A DNA stretch of 64,000 nucleotides, taken from contig NZ_JABWRD020000001.1 of assembly GCF_014268785.2 (NCBI RefSeq), positions 1,129,001 to 1,193,000 of the forward strand, read 5' to 3'. Below are positions 52,695-63,049 of the stretch, piece by piece. The notes under the pieces are model-generated. The model saw only the letters and a program-made list of their open reading frames with translations, was not told the origin of the DNA and did no database searches. The position numbers and the translations under genes are program-made. Each line of letters opens with the position of its first letter. Within the stretch, counting starts at the first letter, position 1. The DNA comes from Pseudomonas shirazensis. Lineage in GTDB: Bacteria; Pseudomonadota; Gammaproteobacteria; Pseudomonadales; Pseudomonadaceae.

Positions 52695-52973
52695 TACGTC
52701 AAGCAGCCGTCGGATCTACACAAACAGTGGGTGCCGGTGCTGAATGAAATGGGGATCAGACGTCGCCCCCCATACAACTGCCGCCATACCTATGCGACAA
52801 TATGCTTAATGTCCGGCCTCAATCCCGCATTTATTGCCCAACAGCTGGGTCACAGCGTTCAAATGCTGCTGTCGACGTATGCCCGTTGGCTCAACTCAAG
52901 CTCCGATTGGAGCGAGCTGGAAAAACTCAAGATTGGTATCAAATCGGTATCAGCTGAAAAGCCAGCCCTGTAA
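52695..52973 (+). pseudogene. 3' end of a phage-type tyrosine recombinase (integrase)
   Basis: The frame reads YVKQPSDLHKQWVPVLNEMG, then RRRPPYNCRHTYATICLMSG and LNPAFIAQQLGHSVQMLLST followed by YARWLNSSSD. It holds the catalytic Arg-His (CRHTYA), the second His (LGHS) and the Tyr nucleophile (STYARW) of the C-terminal catalytic domain. The N-terminal core-binding domain and first catalytic Arg are absent, and no start codon with ribosome site precedes it. It ends 20 nt before the ABC-F gene and marks the right edge of the scar. Confidence 0.75.
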
Positions 52974-52993
52974 GTGACTGATAGGTAAGCCCT

Positions 52994-54580
<1,587 letters not shown>

Positions 54581-54608
54581 TCTGTCGCTGACAGGTTGAA
54601 CCCAGCGC

Positions 54609-54668
54609 GGGGCAAGCCTGCGCTCATGTGAACCGAGGCATTCGGTCATTTGGGCGCGTGCTTGCCCC
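54609..54668. terminator. Nested inverted repeat downstream of the ABC-F gene
   Basis: GGGGCAAGC (54609-54617) is complementary to GCTTGCCCC (54660-54668), with an inner ACCGA/TCGGT hairpin. It could fold into a long imperfect stem ending the ABC-F transcript, or be a REP-type element; no clear T tract follows. Confidence 0.4.
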
Positions 54669-54791
54669 GTCGCCGTTTACAGGTCCACGCCAATGCACGC
54701 CGTAGTACTGGCAATTCGTTAGCCTGCTTTCATTTCCCTCGCGCAACCGCCATGATGGGGCACGCCCCACCGCCCGCCAGCGAACGAGCCC

Positions 54792-55982
54792 ATGACTGCA
54801 CAAGTACCCTCCCCTGATCAACGCTTTGCCATCACCCGCCAGATTCTTGCGATCGTTTTCTACACCTTCATTACCTTTCTCTGCATCGGCCTGCCGATCG
54901 CGGTGCTGCCCGGCCACGTGCATGACCAACTCGGCTATGGCGCGGTAATCGCCGGGGTGACCATTGGCCTGCAATACCTGACCACGCTGCTCAGCCGCCC
55001 GTTTGCCGGGCGGGTGGCGGATAGCCTGGGCGGCAAGCGTGCAATTGGCTACGGGCTGTTGGCGATCATCGGTTGCGGAGTGCTGACGCTGTTCTCGGCC
55101 TGGACATTGGCTTGGCCGCAAGCAAGCCTGGCGCTGCTGCTCGGCGGCCGTGTGCTGCTCGGGCTGGCGCAAGGCCTGATCGGTGTAGCGACCTTGAGCT
55201 GGGGCATCGATCAGGTCGGTGCCGAGCACACCGCACGGGTGATCTCCTGGAACGGCATTGCCTCGTATGGTGCCATTGCGATAGGTGCACCCGTCGGCGT
55301 GCTGCTGGTGGATGGGCTTAACTTCAGCGTGCTCGGCCCGTTGCTGGTGATCCTCGCAGTGGTTGGCCTGTTCGCCCTGCGTCAACGACCCGATGTGGTG
55401 GTAGTGCGTGGCGAGCGTCTTGGCTTCTGGTCAGCTTTCGTGCGCGTGGCGCCGTGCGGCACGAGCCTGATGCTGGCGTCGATCGGCTACGGCACGCTGA
55501 CCACCTTCGTCACCTTGTACTACCTCGAACGCGGCTGGACCGGCGCTGCGCTATGCCTGAGTGCGTTTGGTGTGTGCTTCATCATTTCGCGCTTGTTGTT
55601 CGTCAACGCGGTCAACCGCTTTGGCGGTTATGCGGTGGCGATAACCTGCATGGCGACCGAAGTGGTCGGCTTGACGTTGCTGTGGCTGGCCCCCTCACCG
55701 GGATTTGCTCTGCTTGGCGCTGGCCTGACCGGCTTTGGACTGTCGCTGGTGTACCCGGCGCTCGGCGTCGAAGCGATCAAACATGTGCCACCGAGCAGCC
55801 GTGGTGCGGGCCTGGGCGCCTATGCGGTGTTCTTCGATTTGGCGCTGGCCATTGCCGGCCCGGTAATGGGCGCGGTCGCCGTACATCTAGGCTACGCCTC
55901 GATCTTTTGCGTAACCGCCCTGCTGGCGCTATCAGGAGTAGGCCTGACGCTACTGCTGGCGCGGCGCAATCAGCGCGGCTGA
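54792..55982 (+). CDS. MFS transporter (YhhS/YfcJ-like)
   Basis: A 396-residue 12-helix major facilitator. The loop after helix 2 is SRPFAGRVADSLGGKRAIGY, the RxxGRxxDxxGRR-type MFS motif, and PALGVEAIKHVPPSSRGAGL lies in the C-terminal half, as in the YhhS/YfcJ group of putative efflux carriers. The substrate is unknown. The coding end overlaps the convergent hydrolase gene by 33 nt. The start is the ATG at 54792. Confidence 0.88.
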   Translation: MTAQVPSPDQRFAITRQILAIVFYTFITFLCIGLPIAVLPGHVHDQLGYGAVIAGVTIGLQYLTTLLSRPFAGRVADSLGGKRAIGYGLLAIIGCGVLTLFSAWTLAWPQASLALLLGGRVLLGLAQGLIGVATLSWGIDQVGAEHTARVISWNGIASYGAIAIGAPVGVLLVDGLNFSVLGPLLVILAVVGLFALRQRPDVVVVRGERLGFWSAFVRVAPCGTSLMLASIGYGTLTTFVTLYYLERGWTGAALCLSAFGVCFIISRLLFVNAVNRFGGYAVAITCMATEVVGLTLLWLAPSPGFALLGAGLTGFGLSLVYPALGVEAIKHVPPSSRGAGLGAYAVFFDLALAIAGPVMGAVAVHLGYASIFCVTALLALSGVGLTLLLARRNQRG

Positions 55983-56993
55983 GCGTTCTGCCGGTTCTGG
56001 TGCACCAAGCGCCTGGGTAAAGAAATCAGCCGTCTCACGCTGCAACGAGCGGTGGATCTGGCGCCGGTCGATACCGGCAGCGTCCTGGCAGAGCACCGGC
56101 ATGCGTGCATGTTGCTCGTCATCGCAAGGCGCCATGAATACGAAATGCCCGGCGCCGGCCAGCAGGCGGTAATCGGGTGTCACCGGCAACTTGCGCGCCA
56201 GCGCATCGGCGTTGTGCTCCAGCGCGAGCAACTGGTCGTTGTCGCCACTGTACATCAGTACCGGCAGGTGGACGTTGCTCAGAGCATGCCGCCCGAACAT
56301 CAGGCTAAGCGGCGCCATCAACACCACAGCGCCGACGCGCGGGTCGGCATGGGGCCCCAGCTCCGTGCGGTCGGCAATCAGCACACCGTGGGTTTTACAG
56401 GCATCGGCGTCGGTCGGTCGCTCCTGGCAATAGCGCTGCAGACGCTCCAGATCAGGCTGCGCACCGGACAGGATCAGCGCGGTCTCGCCGCCTGCCGAAT
56501 AACCGATCACGCCGACCTTGCCGTCGCCCAGATAGGGGCTCAGCAACGCATCTGCCCGGGCGGCAGTGATCGCCGCGCTGACCTGCAGCGGGCGCCCGTA
56601 CAGGTTGCTCAGGGTACCCAGCCGGCTCGGATCACGGGCATTGTCACCAGGGTGGGTCAAGGCGATGACCACAAAGCCCTGGCGGGCAAGGCCTGTAGCG
56701 AGGTCATGCAGCGCCAGTGGGCTCCCGGTATTGCCATGGGAAATTACCAGCAGCGGAAAATGCCCAAGCGCCACCGGCGCTTCCTCGGCAGCGCGCAGCT
56801 GATAGCCGTCGATACGCAGACTGTGGGTCGCGCCACTGGCAGGATAGAAAGCCAAGGCGTGCATGGGCCGCGCATCCACCGGATCGTTCAGTTGCAGAGG
56901 GTGCAAGCCGGCGACCCAAGGCGCGGCATTGGCGTGGCCGATCAGGCTGGTGAACACTACCAGCGCAGCAATCGTTCGTGAGAGGTAGGTCAC
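55950..56993 (-). CDS. Exported alpha/beta hydrolase (dienelactone hydrolase-like)
   Basis: A 347-residue protein with a signal peptide (IAALVVFTSLIGHANA), so periplasmic. The nucleophile elbow is VGVIGYSAGGETALIL with the catalytic Ser, an upstream oxyanion segment is PLLVISHGNTGSPLALHDLA, and GHFVFMAPCDDEQ gives the late His. It resembles predicted dienelactone hydrolase/platelet-activating factor acetylhydrolase-like lipases; the substrate is unknown. Its last 11 codons are antisense to the end of the MFS gene. Confidence 0.8.
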   Translation of the reverse strand: MTYLSRTIAALVVFTSLIGHANAAPWVAGLHPLQLNDPVDARPMHALAFYPASGATHSLRIDGYQLRAAEEAPVALGHFPLLVISHGNTGSPLALHDLATGLARQGFVVIALTHPGDNARDPSRLGTLSNLYGRPLQVSAAITAARADALLSPYLGDGKVGVIGYSAGGETALILSGAQPDLERLQRYCQERPTDADACKTHGVLIADRTELGPHADPRVGAVVLMAPLSLMFGRHALSNVHLPVLMYSGDNDQLLALEHNADALARKLPVTPDYRLLAGAGHFVFMAPCDDEQHARMPVLCQDAAGIDRRQIHRSLQRETADFFTQALGAPEPAERSAALIAPRQQ

Positions 56994-57142
56994 CGGCGTC
57001 TCCCCCGCAGATGGGCGGATGACATCAGCTTAAGGCCCTATGGCTCAGGGCAGATGAAAACTGGATGAAACACACAGCGATTGCGGGCAGATGTAAGCCA
57101 AATTCGCCGCCACCTGCCCGCTTCTAGCTGCTTGAACCGTGA

Positions 57143-57754
57143 TCAGGCGGCTGCGAACAGCTCGCCGGCGATCTGCGCCTGGGCAGCGTCGATGGCTGCA
57201 GTGCGCTGCTCTGGGCCATAAGCCAGACCGTGAGCGCGGACGATTTCCAGATCGGTGACACCGATAAAGCCCAGGAACACCTTGAGGAAATCTTCATGAC
57301 CAGCGCCAGTGGCCTGGCCGGCGTGCAGGCCGCCAGCAGTCGACACCAAGATCACCTTTTTGTTGCCGCACAGGCCTTCTGGGCCGGCCTCGGTGTAGCG
57401 GAAAGTCTTGCCGGCTACCGCAACACGATCGATCCAGGCCTTGAGCTGGGTCGGCACGCTGAAGTTGTACATCGGCGCACCGATCACTACCGCGTCGGCA
57501 GCGAGGAATTCGGCCAGGGTTTCCTGGCTCAGCTTGGCCTCGAACGCCAGGGCTGCATCACGCGCTTCTTCAGCGGTGCCTGCAGCCAGCAGGGTGGCAG
57601 CCGAGAAATGGCTGATGGCGTCGGCAGCGAGGTCGAGGTACACCACTTCGATGCTGGCGTCGGCAGCCTGCCAGGCCTGGACCACTTCGCGGCTGAGCTG
57701 GCGGGAAGCGGAATTGTCGCCGAGGATGCTCGAATCGATGTGCAACAGTTTCAT
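57143..57754 (-). CDS. azoR: FMN-dependent NADH:quinone oxidoreductase/azoreductase
   Basis: A 203-residue flavodoxin-fold enzyme that reduces quinones and azo compounds by two-electron transfer from NADH. The FMN phosphate loop is [18 protein letters not shown], the isoalloxazine loop is [20 protein letters not shown], and [10 protein letters not shown] closes the site. It is divergent from a LysR gene across 132 nt; such pairs are common in pseudomonads and suggest that the regulator controls the reductase. Confidence 0.92.
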   Translation of the reverse strand: MKLLHIDSSILGDNSASRQLSREVVQAWQAADASIEVVYLDLAADAISHFSAATLLAAGTAEEARDAALAFEAKLSQETLAEFLAADAVVIGAPMYNFSVPTQLKAWIDRVAVAGKTFRYTEAGPEGLCGNKKVILVSTAGGLHAGQATGAGHEDFLKVFLGFIGVTDLEIVRAHGLAYGPEQRTAAIDAAQAQIAGELFAAA

Positions 57755-57858
57755 GGGGACTCTCCAGGATTGGCGACCGCGATAGGGGCGATCTCGATGG
57801 AGAGAATCCTACAGAGCTATCGAATAGATGATTAGTCGCTGAGAATGCACTAGATTGT

Positions 57859-57878
57859 CCCATTGGTAGAACAATGGG
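57859..57878. promoter_or_regulatory. Inverted repeat in the azoR-LysR divergent region, candidate operator
   Basis: CCCATTG (57859-57865) and CAATGGG (57872-57878) are perfect complements with a 6-nt centre, and the overlapping ATTGT/ACAAT pair (57854-57875) contains the T-N11-A pattern favoured by LysR regulators. The repeat ends 8 nt before the LysR ATG, a position suited to autorepression. Confidence 0.5.
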
Positions 57879-57886
57879 CTACGTGA

Positions 57887-58789
57887 ATGCAAGATCTTAA
57901 CGACCTGTTTTATTTCGCCAGGGTGGTCGAAGCCGGTGGCTTCGCCGCCGCCGGGCGCCAGCTGGGGATACCCAAGTCACGCCTGTCGCGGCGCATCGCC
58001 GAGCTGGAAGAGCGCCTCGGCACGCGCCTGCTGCAACGCACCACCCGCCAGCTGAAGCTGACGGCGATCGGCGAACGTTATCTGCAGCACTGCCAGGCCA
58101 TGCTGCTCGAGGCGCAGATGGCCGACGAAGCGGTCGCGAGCATGACCAGCGAACCGCGCGGGCGGCTACGGGTGTCGTGCCCGGTAGCGTTGGCTCATAC
58201 GTTCCTGCCGGAGGTGATCAATCGCTTTCTGCTGGCATACCCGCTGGTGCAGCTCGACATGGTCCTGCTCAATCGGCGCGTGGACCTGATTGGCGAGGGC
58301 ATCGACGTCGCCATGCGGGTACGCGATCTGGGCGATGAAGACCCTGCCCTGGCTACCCGGCGTCTGCGTCAGGCACAGATGCATCTGGTGGCCGCCCCAG
58401 GCTTCGCCGAAGGCCTGACCGAGCCGGCGCAGCTGGCGACGCTGCCGGTCCTCGGCGCGACCGAAGCGGACCGGCTGGTGCACATCCGCCTCCTCGGGCC
58501 CAATGGCCGTGAGCAGGAGCTGGCACTGGAGCCGCGCCTGGCGATTGATGACTTCATCCTGCGCAAGGCTGCGGTGCTCGCCGGGTTGGGCTTCACACTC
58601 CTGCCAAGCCTGTACTGTGAAGAAGAGCTGGAGCGTGGCGAGCTGGTCAGGCTGCTCCCGGAATGGTCGCTGCCTGGCGCTTGGCTGCAGGCAGTTTACC
58701 CGCACCGGCGCGGCATGCTGCCAGCGGTGCGTGTGTGGATTGATCATCTGGCAGCAGCCTTTGAGGCCTGTGGAGAGCGGTATGTCTGA
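57887..58789 (+). CDS. LysR-family regulator
   Basis: A 300-residue LysR protein. The N-terminus MQDLNDLFYFARVVEAGGFA with GRQLGIPKSRLSRRIAELEE forms the winged helix typical of the group that regulates flavin quinone reductases. The effector domain includes LRVSCPVALAHTFLPEVINR and GIDVAMRVRDLGDEDPALAT. It probably controls the divergent azoreductase gene and itself. Its stop overlaps the next gene by 8 nt, so the two are cotranscribed. Confidence 0.92.
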   Translation: MQDLNDLFYFARVVEAGGFAAAGRQLGIPKSRLSRRIAELEERLGTRLLQRTTRQLKLTAIGERYLQHCQAMLLEAQMADEAVASMTSEPRGRLRVSCPVALAHTFLPEVINRFLLAYPLVQLDMVLLNRRVDLIGEGIDVAMRVRDLGDEDPALATRRLRQAQMHLVAAPGFAEGLTEPAQLATLPVLGATEADRLVHIRLLGPNGREQELALEPRLAIDDFILRKAAVLAGLGFTLLPSLYCEEELERGELVRLLPEWSLPGAWLQAVYPHRRGMLPAVRVWIDHLAAAFEACGERYV

Positions 58790-59141
58790 AGCAAGCATGA
58801 ACCCCGAACAAGCAGCAACCTTCTGCCTGGGTTTACCGGGCGCGCGCGAAGATTACAAATGGGGCGGTATCCGGGTGTTTTCGGTGGCCGGCAACAAGAT
58901 GTTCGCGGTGCTTGATCTGGCCGGTGCCGGGCTGTCGTTCAAGGTCGCCGATGAGCTGTTTCTCGGCTACGTCGACCGTCCGGGGGTGAAGCCTGCGCCC
59001 TATCTGGCACGTGCCCGCTGGATCAGCGTGGCAGCGCCCTATGCGATGGGGCGCGAGGAGCTGGCTGACTTGCTGCAGCGCTCGCACCAGCTGGTGGTGC
59101 GCAAACTGCCAAAACGGCTGCAAGCGGGTTTGTTGCTTTGA
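58782..59141 (+). CDS. MmcQ/YjbR-family protein
   Basis: A 119-residue protein. ATFCLGLPGAREDYKWGGIR near the N-terminus and the later ISVAAPYAMGREELADLLQR and SHQLVVRKLPKRLQ match the MmcQ/YjbR (CyaY-like fold) family, thought to bind DNA. The start at 58782 has GGAGAG upstream and lies inside the LysR stop region (ATGTCTGA). An ATG five codons later is possible. Its function is unknown; co-transcription with a regulator is the only clue. Confidence 0.8.
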   Translation: MSEASMNPEQAATFCLGLPGAREDYKWGGIRVFSVAGNKMFAVLDLAGAGLSFKVADELFLGYVDRPGVKPAPYLARARWISVAAPYAMGREELADLLQRSHQLVVRKLPKRLQAGLLL

Positions 59142-59158
59142 GCGGCAACGCTGCCGCT
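59141..59158. terminator. Hairpin shared by two convergent stop codons
   Basis: AGCGGCA and TGCCGCT form a 7-bp stem with a 4-nt loop. The stem begins at the last base of the MmcQ/YjbR stop and ends at the first base of the DUF1294 stop complement. An AT-rich TTATATA follows on the plus strand. Confidence 0.5.
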
Positions 59159-59598
59159 TATATAGGCAGCAGCGCCAGCCAGCGCCCACCCAGCAGCACC
59201 TGATCCAGCCAGAACAGCTGGTGCAGCGCAACGATGGCCCAGAACGTCAGCTGAAACGACAACTTGCGCGTCTTATGCCGAAAAAGCTGCTGCGCCAGCA
59301 ACGCTCCGGGCCAGCCGCCCAGCAGCTCGCTGGCATGCAGGACCTTTTCTGGCGTGCGCCAGGCCTGGTTGCGAGCCTGTTGTTTATCCTGCCAATACAG
59401 CAACAGGCTGATCAGGCTCACACACGGATACAGCGCCAAGGGCAGCCATGAATGCCCGCTCCAGGCCATCTGCGCCGCGCCGAGCCCCGGCAGCAAACAC
59501 AACCCAGCCAATGCCAGCAGCTTCAAGCGCAGGTTGCGCACGCCCTCGCCCTGGGCGTGGCCGCGCGGGCGTGAGGTTGCCGGTTGCGGGCGGGCCAT
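59158..59598 (-). CDS. DUF1294 membrane protein
   Basis: A 146-residue protein with a basic N-terminus and four hydrophobic segments. The core LYWQDKQQARNQAWRTPEKV, LHASELLGGWPGALLAQQLF and RHKTRKLSFQ is the DUF1294 signature (Y..DK..A...WR..E..L......GG..GA......RHKT.K..F). Some relatives carry an N-terminal cold-shock domain; this one does not. Its function is unknown. The start is 1 nt after the UppP stop, so it is cotranscribed with uppP. Confidence 0.85.
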   Translation of the reverse strand: MARPQPATSRPRGHAQGEGVRNLRLKLLALAGLCLLPGLGAAQMAWSGHSWLPLALYPCVSLISLLLYWQDKQQARNQAWRTPEKVLHASELLGGWPGALLAQQLFRHKTRKLSFQLTFWAIVALHQLFWLDQVLLGGRWLALLPI

Positions 59599-59599
59599 A

Positions 59600-60430
59600 T
59601 CAGCCTTGCGCCGTTGCCCAGTCGATCAGGCCAAACTGCCAGGTCGCCAGGATCAGCAGGCCGAACACGATGCGGTACCAGGCAAACAACGCATAACTGT
59701 GGTTGGCGATGAACTTGAGCAGCGCACGCACGGCAATCATGGCGAAGATGAACGACACCACAAAGCCAATGGCAAACACCGGCAAGTCGGCGGGCTGGAA
59801 CAGGTCGCGGTACTTGTAACCGGAGTACACCGCAGCGCCGACCATGGTTGGCATGGCCAGGAAGAACGAGAACTCGGTAGCTGCCTTGCGCGACAGGCCA
59901 AACAGCAGGCCGCCAATGATGGTCGAACCAGAGCGCGAAGTGCCGGGGATCATCGCCAGGCACTGCACCAGGCCGATTTTCAAGGCGTGGGTCCAGTTCA
60001 TCTGGTCGACGTGCTCGACTTCGATGCGGTGGTCGCGGCGCTCGGCCCAGAGCATGATCACCCCGCCGACGACCAAGGCCGCAGCCACGGTGATCGGGTT
60101 GAACAGGTGATGGTGGATGAAATCGGCGAACAGCACCCCAAGCACCACTGCCGGCATGAACGCTACCAGCAGGTTGACGGTAAAGTGCCGTGCGCTCGGC
60201 TCACTGCGCAGCCCCAGCACCACCTCGATGATCTTGCGGCGAAACTCCCACACCACCGCCAGGATTGCACCGAGCTGGATGATGATGTTGAAGGCCATCG
60301 CCCGCTCGCCACCAAAGTCGATCAGATCGGCGACAATGATCTGGTGGCCGGTACTGGAAATCGGCAGAAACTCGGTCAGTCCCTCGACGATGCCTAAGAT
60401 GATTGCCTGAAAGGCACTCCAAAAATCCAT
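59600..60430 (-). CDS. uppP: Undecaprenyl-diphosphatase
   Basis: A 276-residue inner-membrane phosphatase that recycles undecaprenyl diphosphate to the monophosphate used for peptidoglycan and polysaccharide synthesis; loss or gain affects bacitracin resistance. The two family motifs are [20 protein letters not shown] and [20 protein letters not shown], with catalytic Glu, His and Arg. About eight membrane helices are present. It serves all lipid carrier-dependent pathways, including the exopolysaccharide locus, but is not linked to it. Confidence 0.96.
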   Translation of the reverse strand: MDFWSAFQAIILGIVEGLTEFLPISSTGHQIIVADLIDFGGERAMAFNIIIQLGAILAVVWEFRRKIIEVVLGLRSEPSARHFTVNLLVAFMPAVVLGVLFADFIHHHLFNPITVAAALVVGGVIMLWAERRDHRIEVEHVDQMNWTHALKIGLVQCLAMIPGTSRSGSTIIGGLLFGLSRKAATEFSFFLAMPTMVGAAVYSGYKYRDLFQPADLPVFAIGFVVSFIFAMIAVRALLKFIANHSYALFAWYRIVFGLLILATWQFGLIDWATAQG

Positions 60431-60558
60431 TGTTCCCCCGCTGTGGCACTGCTGACTGCAGCGCCGTTGTTCTTGATTTACTGATAGTGGCCGCGTCGCG
60501 GCCCGGCAGTTTTACAGCGACTGTTGGTCGCTACGCCAGTCGAAAAGTTCGAGATGCC

Positions 60559-60586
60559 TAAAGGTTTCATCTTGAGCGGCCGAGAT
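60559..60586 (+). promoter_or_regulatory. Candidate FliA (sigma28) promoter of the chemoreceptor
   Basis: TAAA (60559-60562) and GCCGAGAT (60579-60586) match the flagellar sigma factor consensus (TAAA, GCCGATAA) except for a 16-nt instead of 15-nt spacer and two mismatches in the -10. It lies about 145 nt upstream of the chemoreceptor ATG. The rest of 60431-60730 shows nothing else I can support. Confidence 0.4.
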
Positions 60587-60730
60587 GCTAACAGACGAGC
60601 CTGTTTTAGGCTTGCCTGGATCCACCATGAAATGCCGCGCCAGGCACTTGGCCTTTGGTCGAGTACGGTTCGCAGGCCATGCATGCTTGGATGCCCCTGA
60701 ATAACAAGAACAATCCGGGAGTGCCCTGTT

Positions 60731-62365
60731 ATGAAGACCTTGAGGTCGATGTCGATCAGCCGTCGCTTGTGGCTGATCCTGCTGGTGGCAGTGGCAATGC
60801 TGGTGGTGCTGGGCCTGGTGATGCTGCGCCAGATCCATGGTGACCTGTATCGGGCCAAGGCTGAAAAGACCGAACACGTGGTACAGACCGCAGCCGGGGT
60901 GCTGGCCTACTACCAAGGGCTTGAGTCCGCAGGCACGCTCAGCCGTGACGCCGCGCAGCAACAGGCGCTGCAAGTGGTGCGCGGCCTGCGTTACGACGTG
61001 CAGGACTATTTCTGGATCAACGACCTCGGCCCGCGGATGATCATGCACCCGGTCAACCCCAAGCTCGATGGCCAGGACCTGTCGGCCATTCGCGACCCGG
61101 ACGGGTTTGCCCTGTTCAACGAGATGGTCACCGTGGCTCGCAGTCAGGGCGCCGGGCAGATCGACTATCGCTGGCCCAAACCCGGCGCCAGCGAGCCGGT
61201 GGCGAAAACCTCCTATATCCAGCTGTTCAAGCCGTGGAGCTGGATCATCGGCTCCGGCGTCTATGTCGATGACGTGCAAGCCGAGTTCGCCCGCCAGGTA
61301 CGCGATGCCTGCCTGATCGGCCTGGGCATCGCCTTGCTGATGGCGCTGCTGGTGATGCTCATCGCGCGCAGCATTGCCCGTCCGTTGCAGCAGGCCGTGC
61401 AGGCGATGGGCACCATTGCCAGCGGCGAAAGCGACCTGACCCAGCGCCTGGATACCCATGGCAAGGATGAAGTCACCTACCTGGGCGAGCACTTCAACCG
61501 TTTCAACGGCAAGTTGCAGGGGGTGATTGGCCAATTGCAGGGTGCCGCCCATGCCCTTGCCCAGTCTGCCGGCCAGGTCGGCGACAACGCCGGGCAAGCG
61601 CAACTGCGCAGCACTCAGCAATCGCTGCAGATGGACCAGGTGGCCACCGCAGTCAACGAAGTCACCTATGCCGTGCAGGATGTGGCCAAGAATGCCGAAC
61701 AGGCCGCCAGCGAAATGCGCGCCGCGCAAGCGCAGGTCAGCCATGGCCAGCAGGCGATCCACGGTAGTCTGGCGCAGATCGACCGCCTTTCGCTGACCAT
61801 CGACGAGGCCGTTCAGGTGATTCGCCAACTGGCCGGGCACAGCACCAAAATCGGCGGTGTACTGGAGGTGATCCGCTCAATTGCCGAGCAGACCAACCTG
61901 CTGGCCCTCAACGCGGCAATCGAAGCAGCGCGGGCCGGCGAGCAAGGCCGCGGCTTTGCCGTCGTGGCGGATGAAGTGCGCTTGCTGGCGCAACGTTCGG
62001 CGCAGTCGACCGCTGAAATCCAGACCATGATCGAGCATCTGCAAGGCCAGTCCGAGGCTGCGGTGAAAGCCATCGATACCTCCAGCGAGGCCTCGCGCCA
62101 GACTGTCGCGCAGGCCCGCGAAGCCGGTTCCAGCCTGGATGCGATCAGCCAGGTGCTGAACAACCTGACTGCGCTCAACGCCTCGATTGCCAGTGCCACC
62201 CTGCAGCAATCGCACGTGGTCGAGGAGATCAACCGCAATGTCACCGACACTGCCGGGCTGTCGCTGGAAACCGCCGAGGCGGCCCGCCAGTCAAGCGCTG
62301 CCGGCCTCGCCCTGGGCCAGTTGAGCGAAGAACTGGAACAACTGCTGCGCCAGTTCCGGGTCTGA
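60731..62365 (+). CDS. Methyl-accepting chemotaxis protein with a single Cache sensor domain
   Basis: A 544-residue chemoreceptor. TM1 (about 11-33) and TM2 (about 190-212) flank a periplasmic sCache_2 domain with [20 protein letters not shown] and [23 protein letters not shown] (about 213-265) is followed by the methylation/signalling region, whose tip reads [20 protein letters not shown] and [20 protein letters not shown]. There is no C-terminal CheR-docking pentapeptide (it ends LLRQFRV). sCache_2 receptors often sense small organic acids, but the ligand here is not known. Confidence 0.93.
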   Translation: MKTLRSMSISRRLWLILLVAVAMLVVLGLVMLRQIHGDLYRAKAEKTEHVVQTAAGVLAYYQGLESAGTLSRDAAQQQALQVVRGLRYDVQDYFWINDLGPRMIMHPVNPKLDGQDLSAIRDPDGFALFNEMVTVARSQGAGQIDYRWPKPGASEPVAKTSYIQLFKPWSWIIGSGVYVDDVQAEFARQVRDACLIGLGIALLMALLVMLIARSIARPLQQAVQAMGTIASGESDLTQRLDTHGKDEVTYLGEHFNRFNGKLQGVIGQLQGAAHALAQSAGQVGDNAGQAQLRSTQQSLQMDQVATAVNEVTYAVQDVAKNAEQAASEMRAAQAQVSHGQQAIHGSLAQIDRLSLTIDEAVQVIRQLAGHSTKIGGVLEVIRSIAEQTNLLALNAAIEAARAGEQGRGFAVVADEVRLLAQRSAQSTAEIQTMIEHLQGQSEAAVKAIDTSSEASRQTVAQAREAGSSLDAISQVLNNLTALNASIASATLQQSHVVEEINRNVTDTAGLSLETAEAARQSSAAGLALGQLSEELEQLLRQFRV

Positions 62366-62373
62366 CCGCTGGA

Positions 62374-62409
62374 GCCACTGGATCAGCTCTTGTCAACTGA
62401 TCCAGTGGC
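62374..62409 (+). terminator. Strong 13-bp hairpin after the chemoreceptor gene
   Basis: GCCACTGGATCAG (62374-62386) is perfectly complementary to CTGATCCAGTGGC (62397-62409), with a 10-nt loop, starting 9 nt after the chemoreceptor stop. No T tract follows, but stem length and position make it a good terminator candidate. Confidence 0.6.
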
Positions 62410-62482
62410 ATTACGCAGACAGCTACACCTGCCCCGCCCCACAGGCTACAATCGCGCCCTTCCCCTGCCCCAAGGATCGCCG

Positions 62483-63049
62483 ATGTCCGGCCTGGAACTC
62501 TTCGCCGCCGCCCTCGGCGTCATCGCCGTATGGCTCACGGTCAAGCAGAACCCCTGGTGCTGGCCGATCGGGCTGGTGATGGTGGTGCTGTACAGCTGGG
62601 TCTTCTATGAAGTGAAACTGTACTCGGACATGCTCCTGCAACTGATCTACGCCGTGTTGCAGCTGTATGGCTGGTGGCAGTGGACTCGCCCTGGCCATCG
62701 CGAAGACGCCCGCCAGGTCTCGCGCCTGCAGACCACACCGATGCTGACCGGGCTGGGCCTGGGCCTGCTGGCCAGCCTGGCACTGGGCGCAGCGATGGCG
62801 CACTGGACCGATGCAGCGCAGCCCTGGCTGGACGCAGCGCTGACCGGCTTCAGTCTGGTGGCACAGTTGTGGATGGCGCAAAAGCGCCTGCAGTGCTGGA
62901 CCTTGTGGATCGTACTGGACGTGATCTTCGTCGGCCTGTTCCTGTACAAAGGCCTGTACCTGACTGCCGCGCTGTATGCACTGTTCACGCTGATCGCCGT
63001 ACGTGGCTGGTTGGAGTGGCGGCGCGACCCTGCCCTGGTGCAGGCATGA
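62483..63049 (+). CDS. pnuC: Nicotinamide riboside transporter PnuC
   Basis: A 188-residue membrane protein with about seven helices. WCWPIGLVMVVLYSWVFYEV, QLIYAVLQLYGWWQWTR and the later QKRLQCWTLWIVLDVIFVGL then YLTAALYALFTLIAVRGWLEW are PnuC signatures (the W...W.YGWW.W substrate-binding aromatic set). PnuC lets nicotinamide riboside enter by facilitated diffusion, trapped by phosphorylation inside. The ATG at 62483 has AAGGA upstream. Its stop overlaps the kinase start (ATGA), which fits transport coupled to trapping. Confidence 0.93.
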   Translation: MSGLELFAAALGVIAVWLTVKQNPWCWPIGLVMVVLYSWVFYEVKLYSDMLLQLIYAVLQLYGWWQWTRPGHREDARQVSRLQTTPMLTGLGLGLLASLALGAAMAHWTDAAQPWLDAALTGFSLVAQLWMAQKRLQCWTLWIVLDVIFVGLFLYKGLYLTAALYALFTLIAVRGWLEWRRDPALVQA

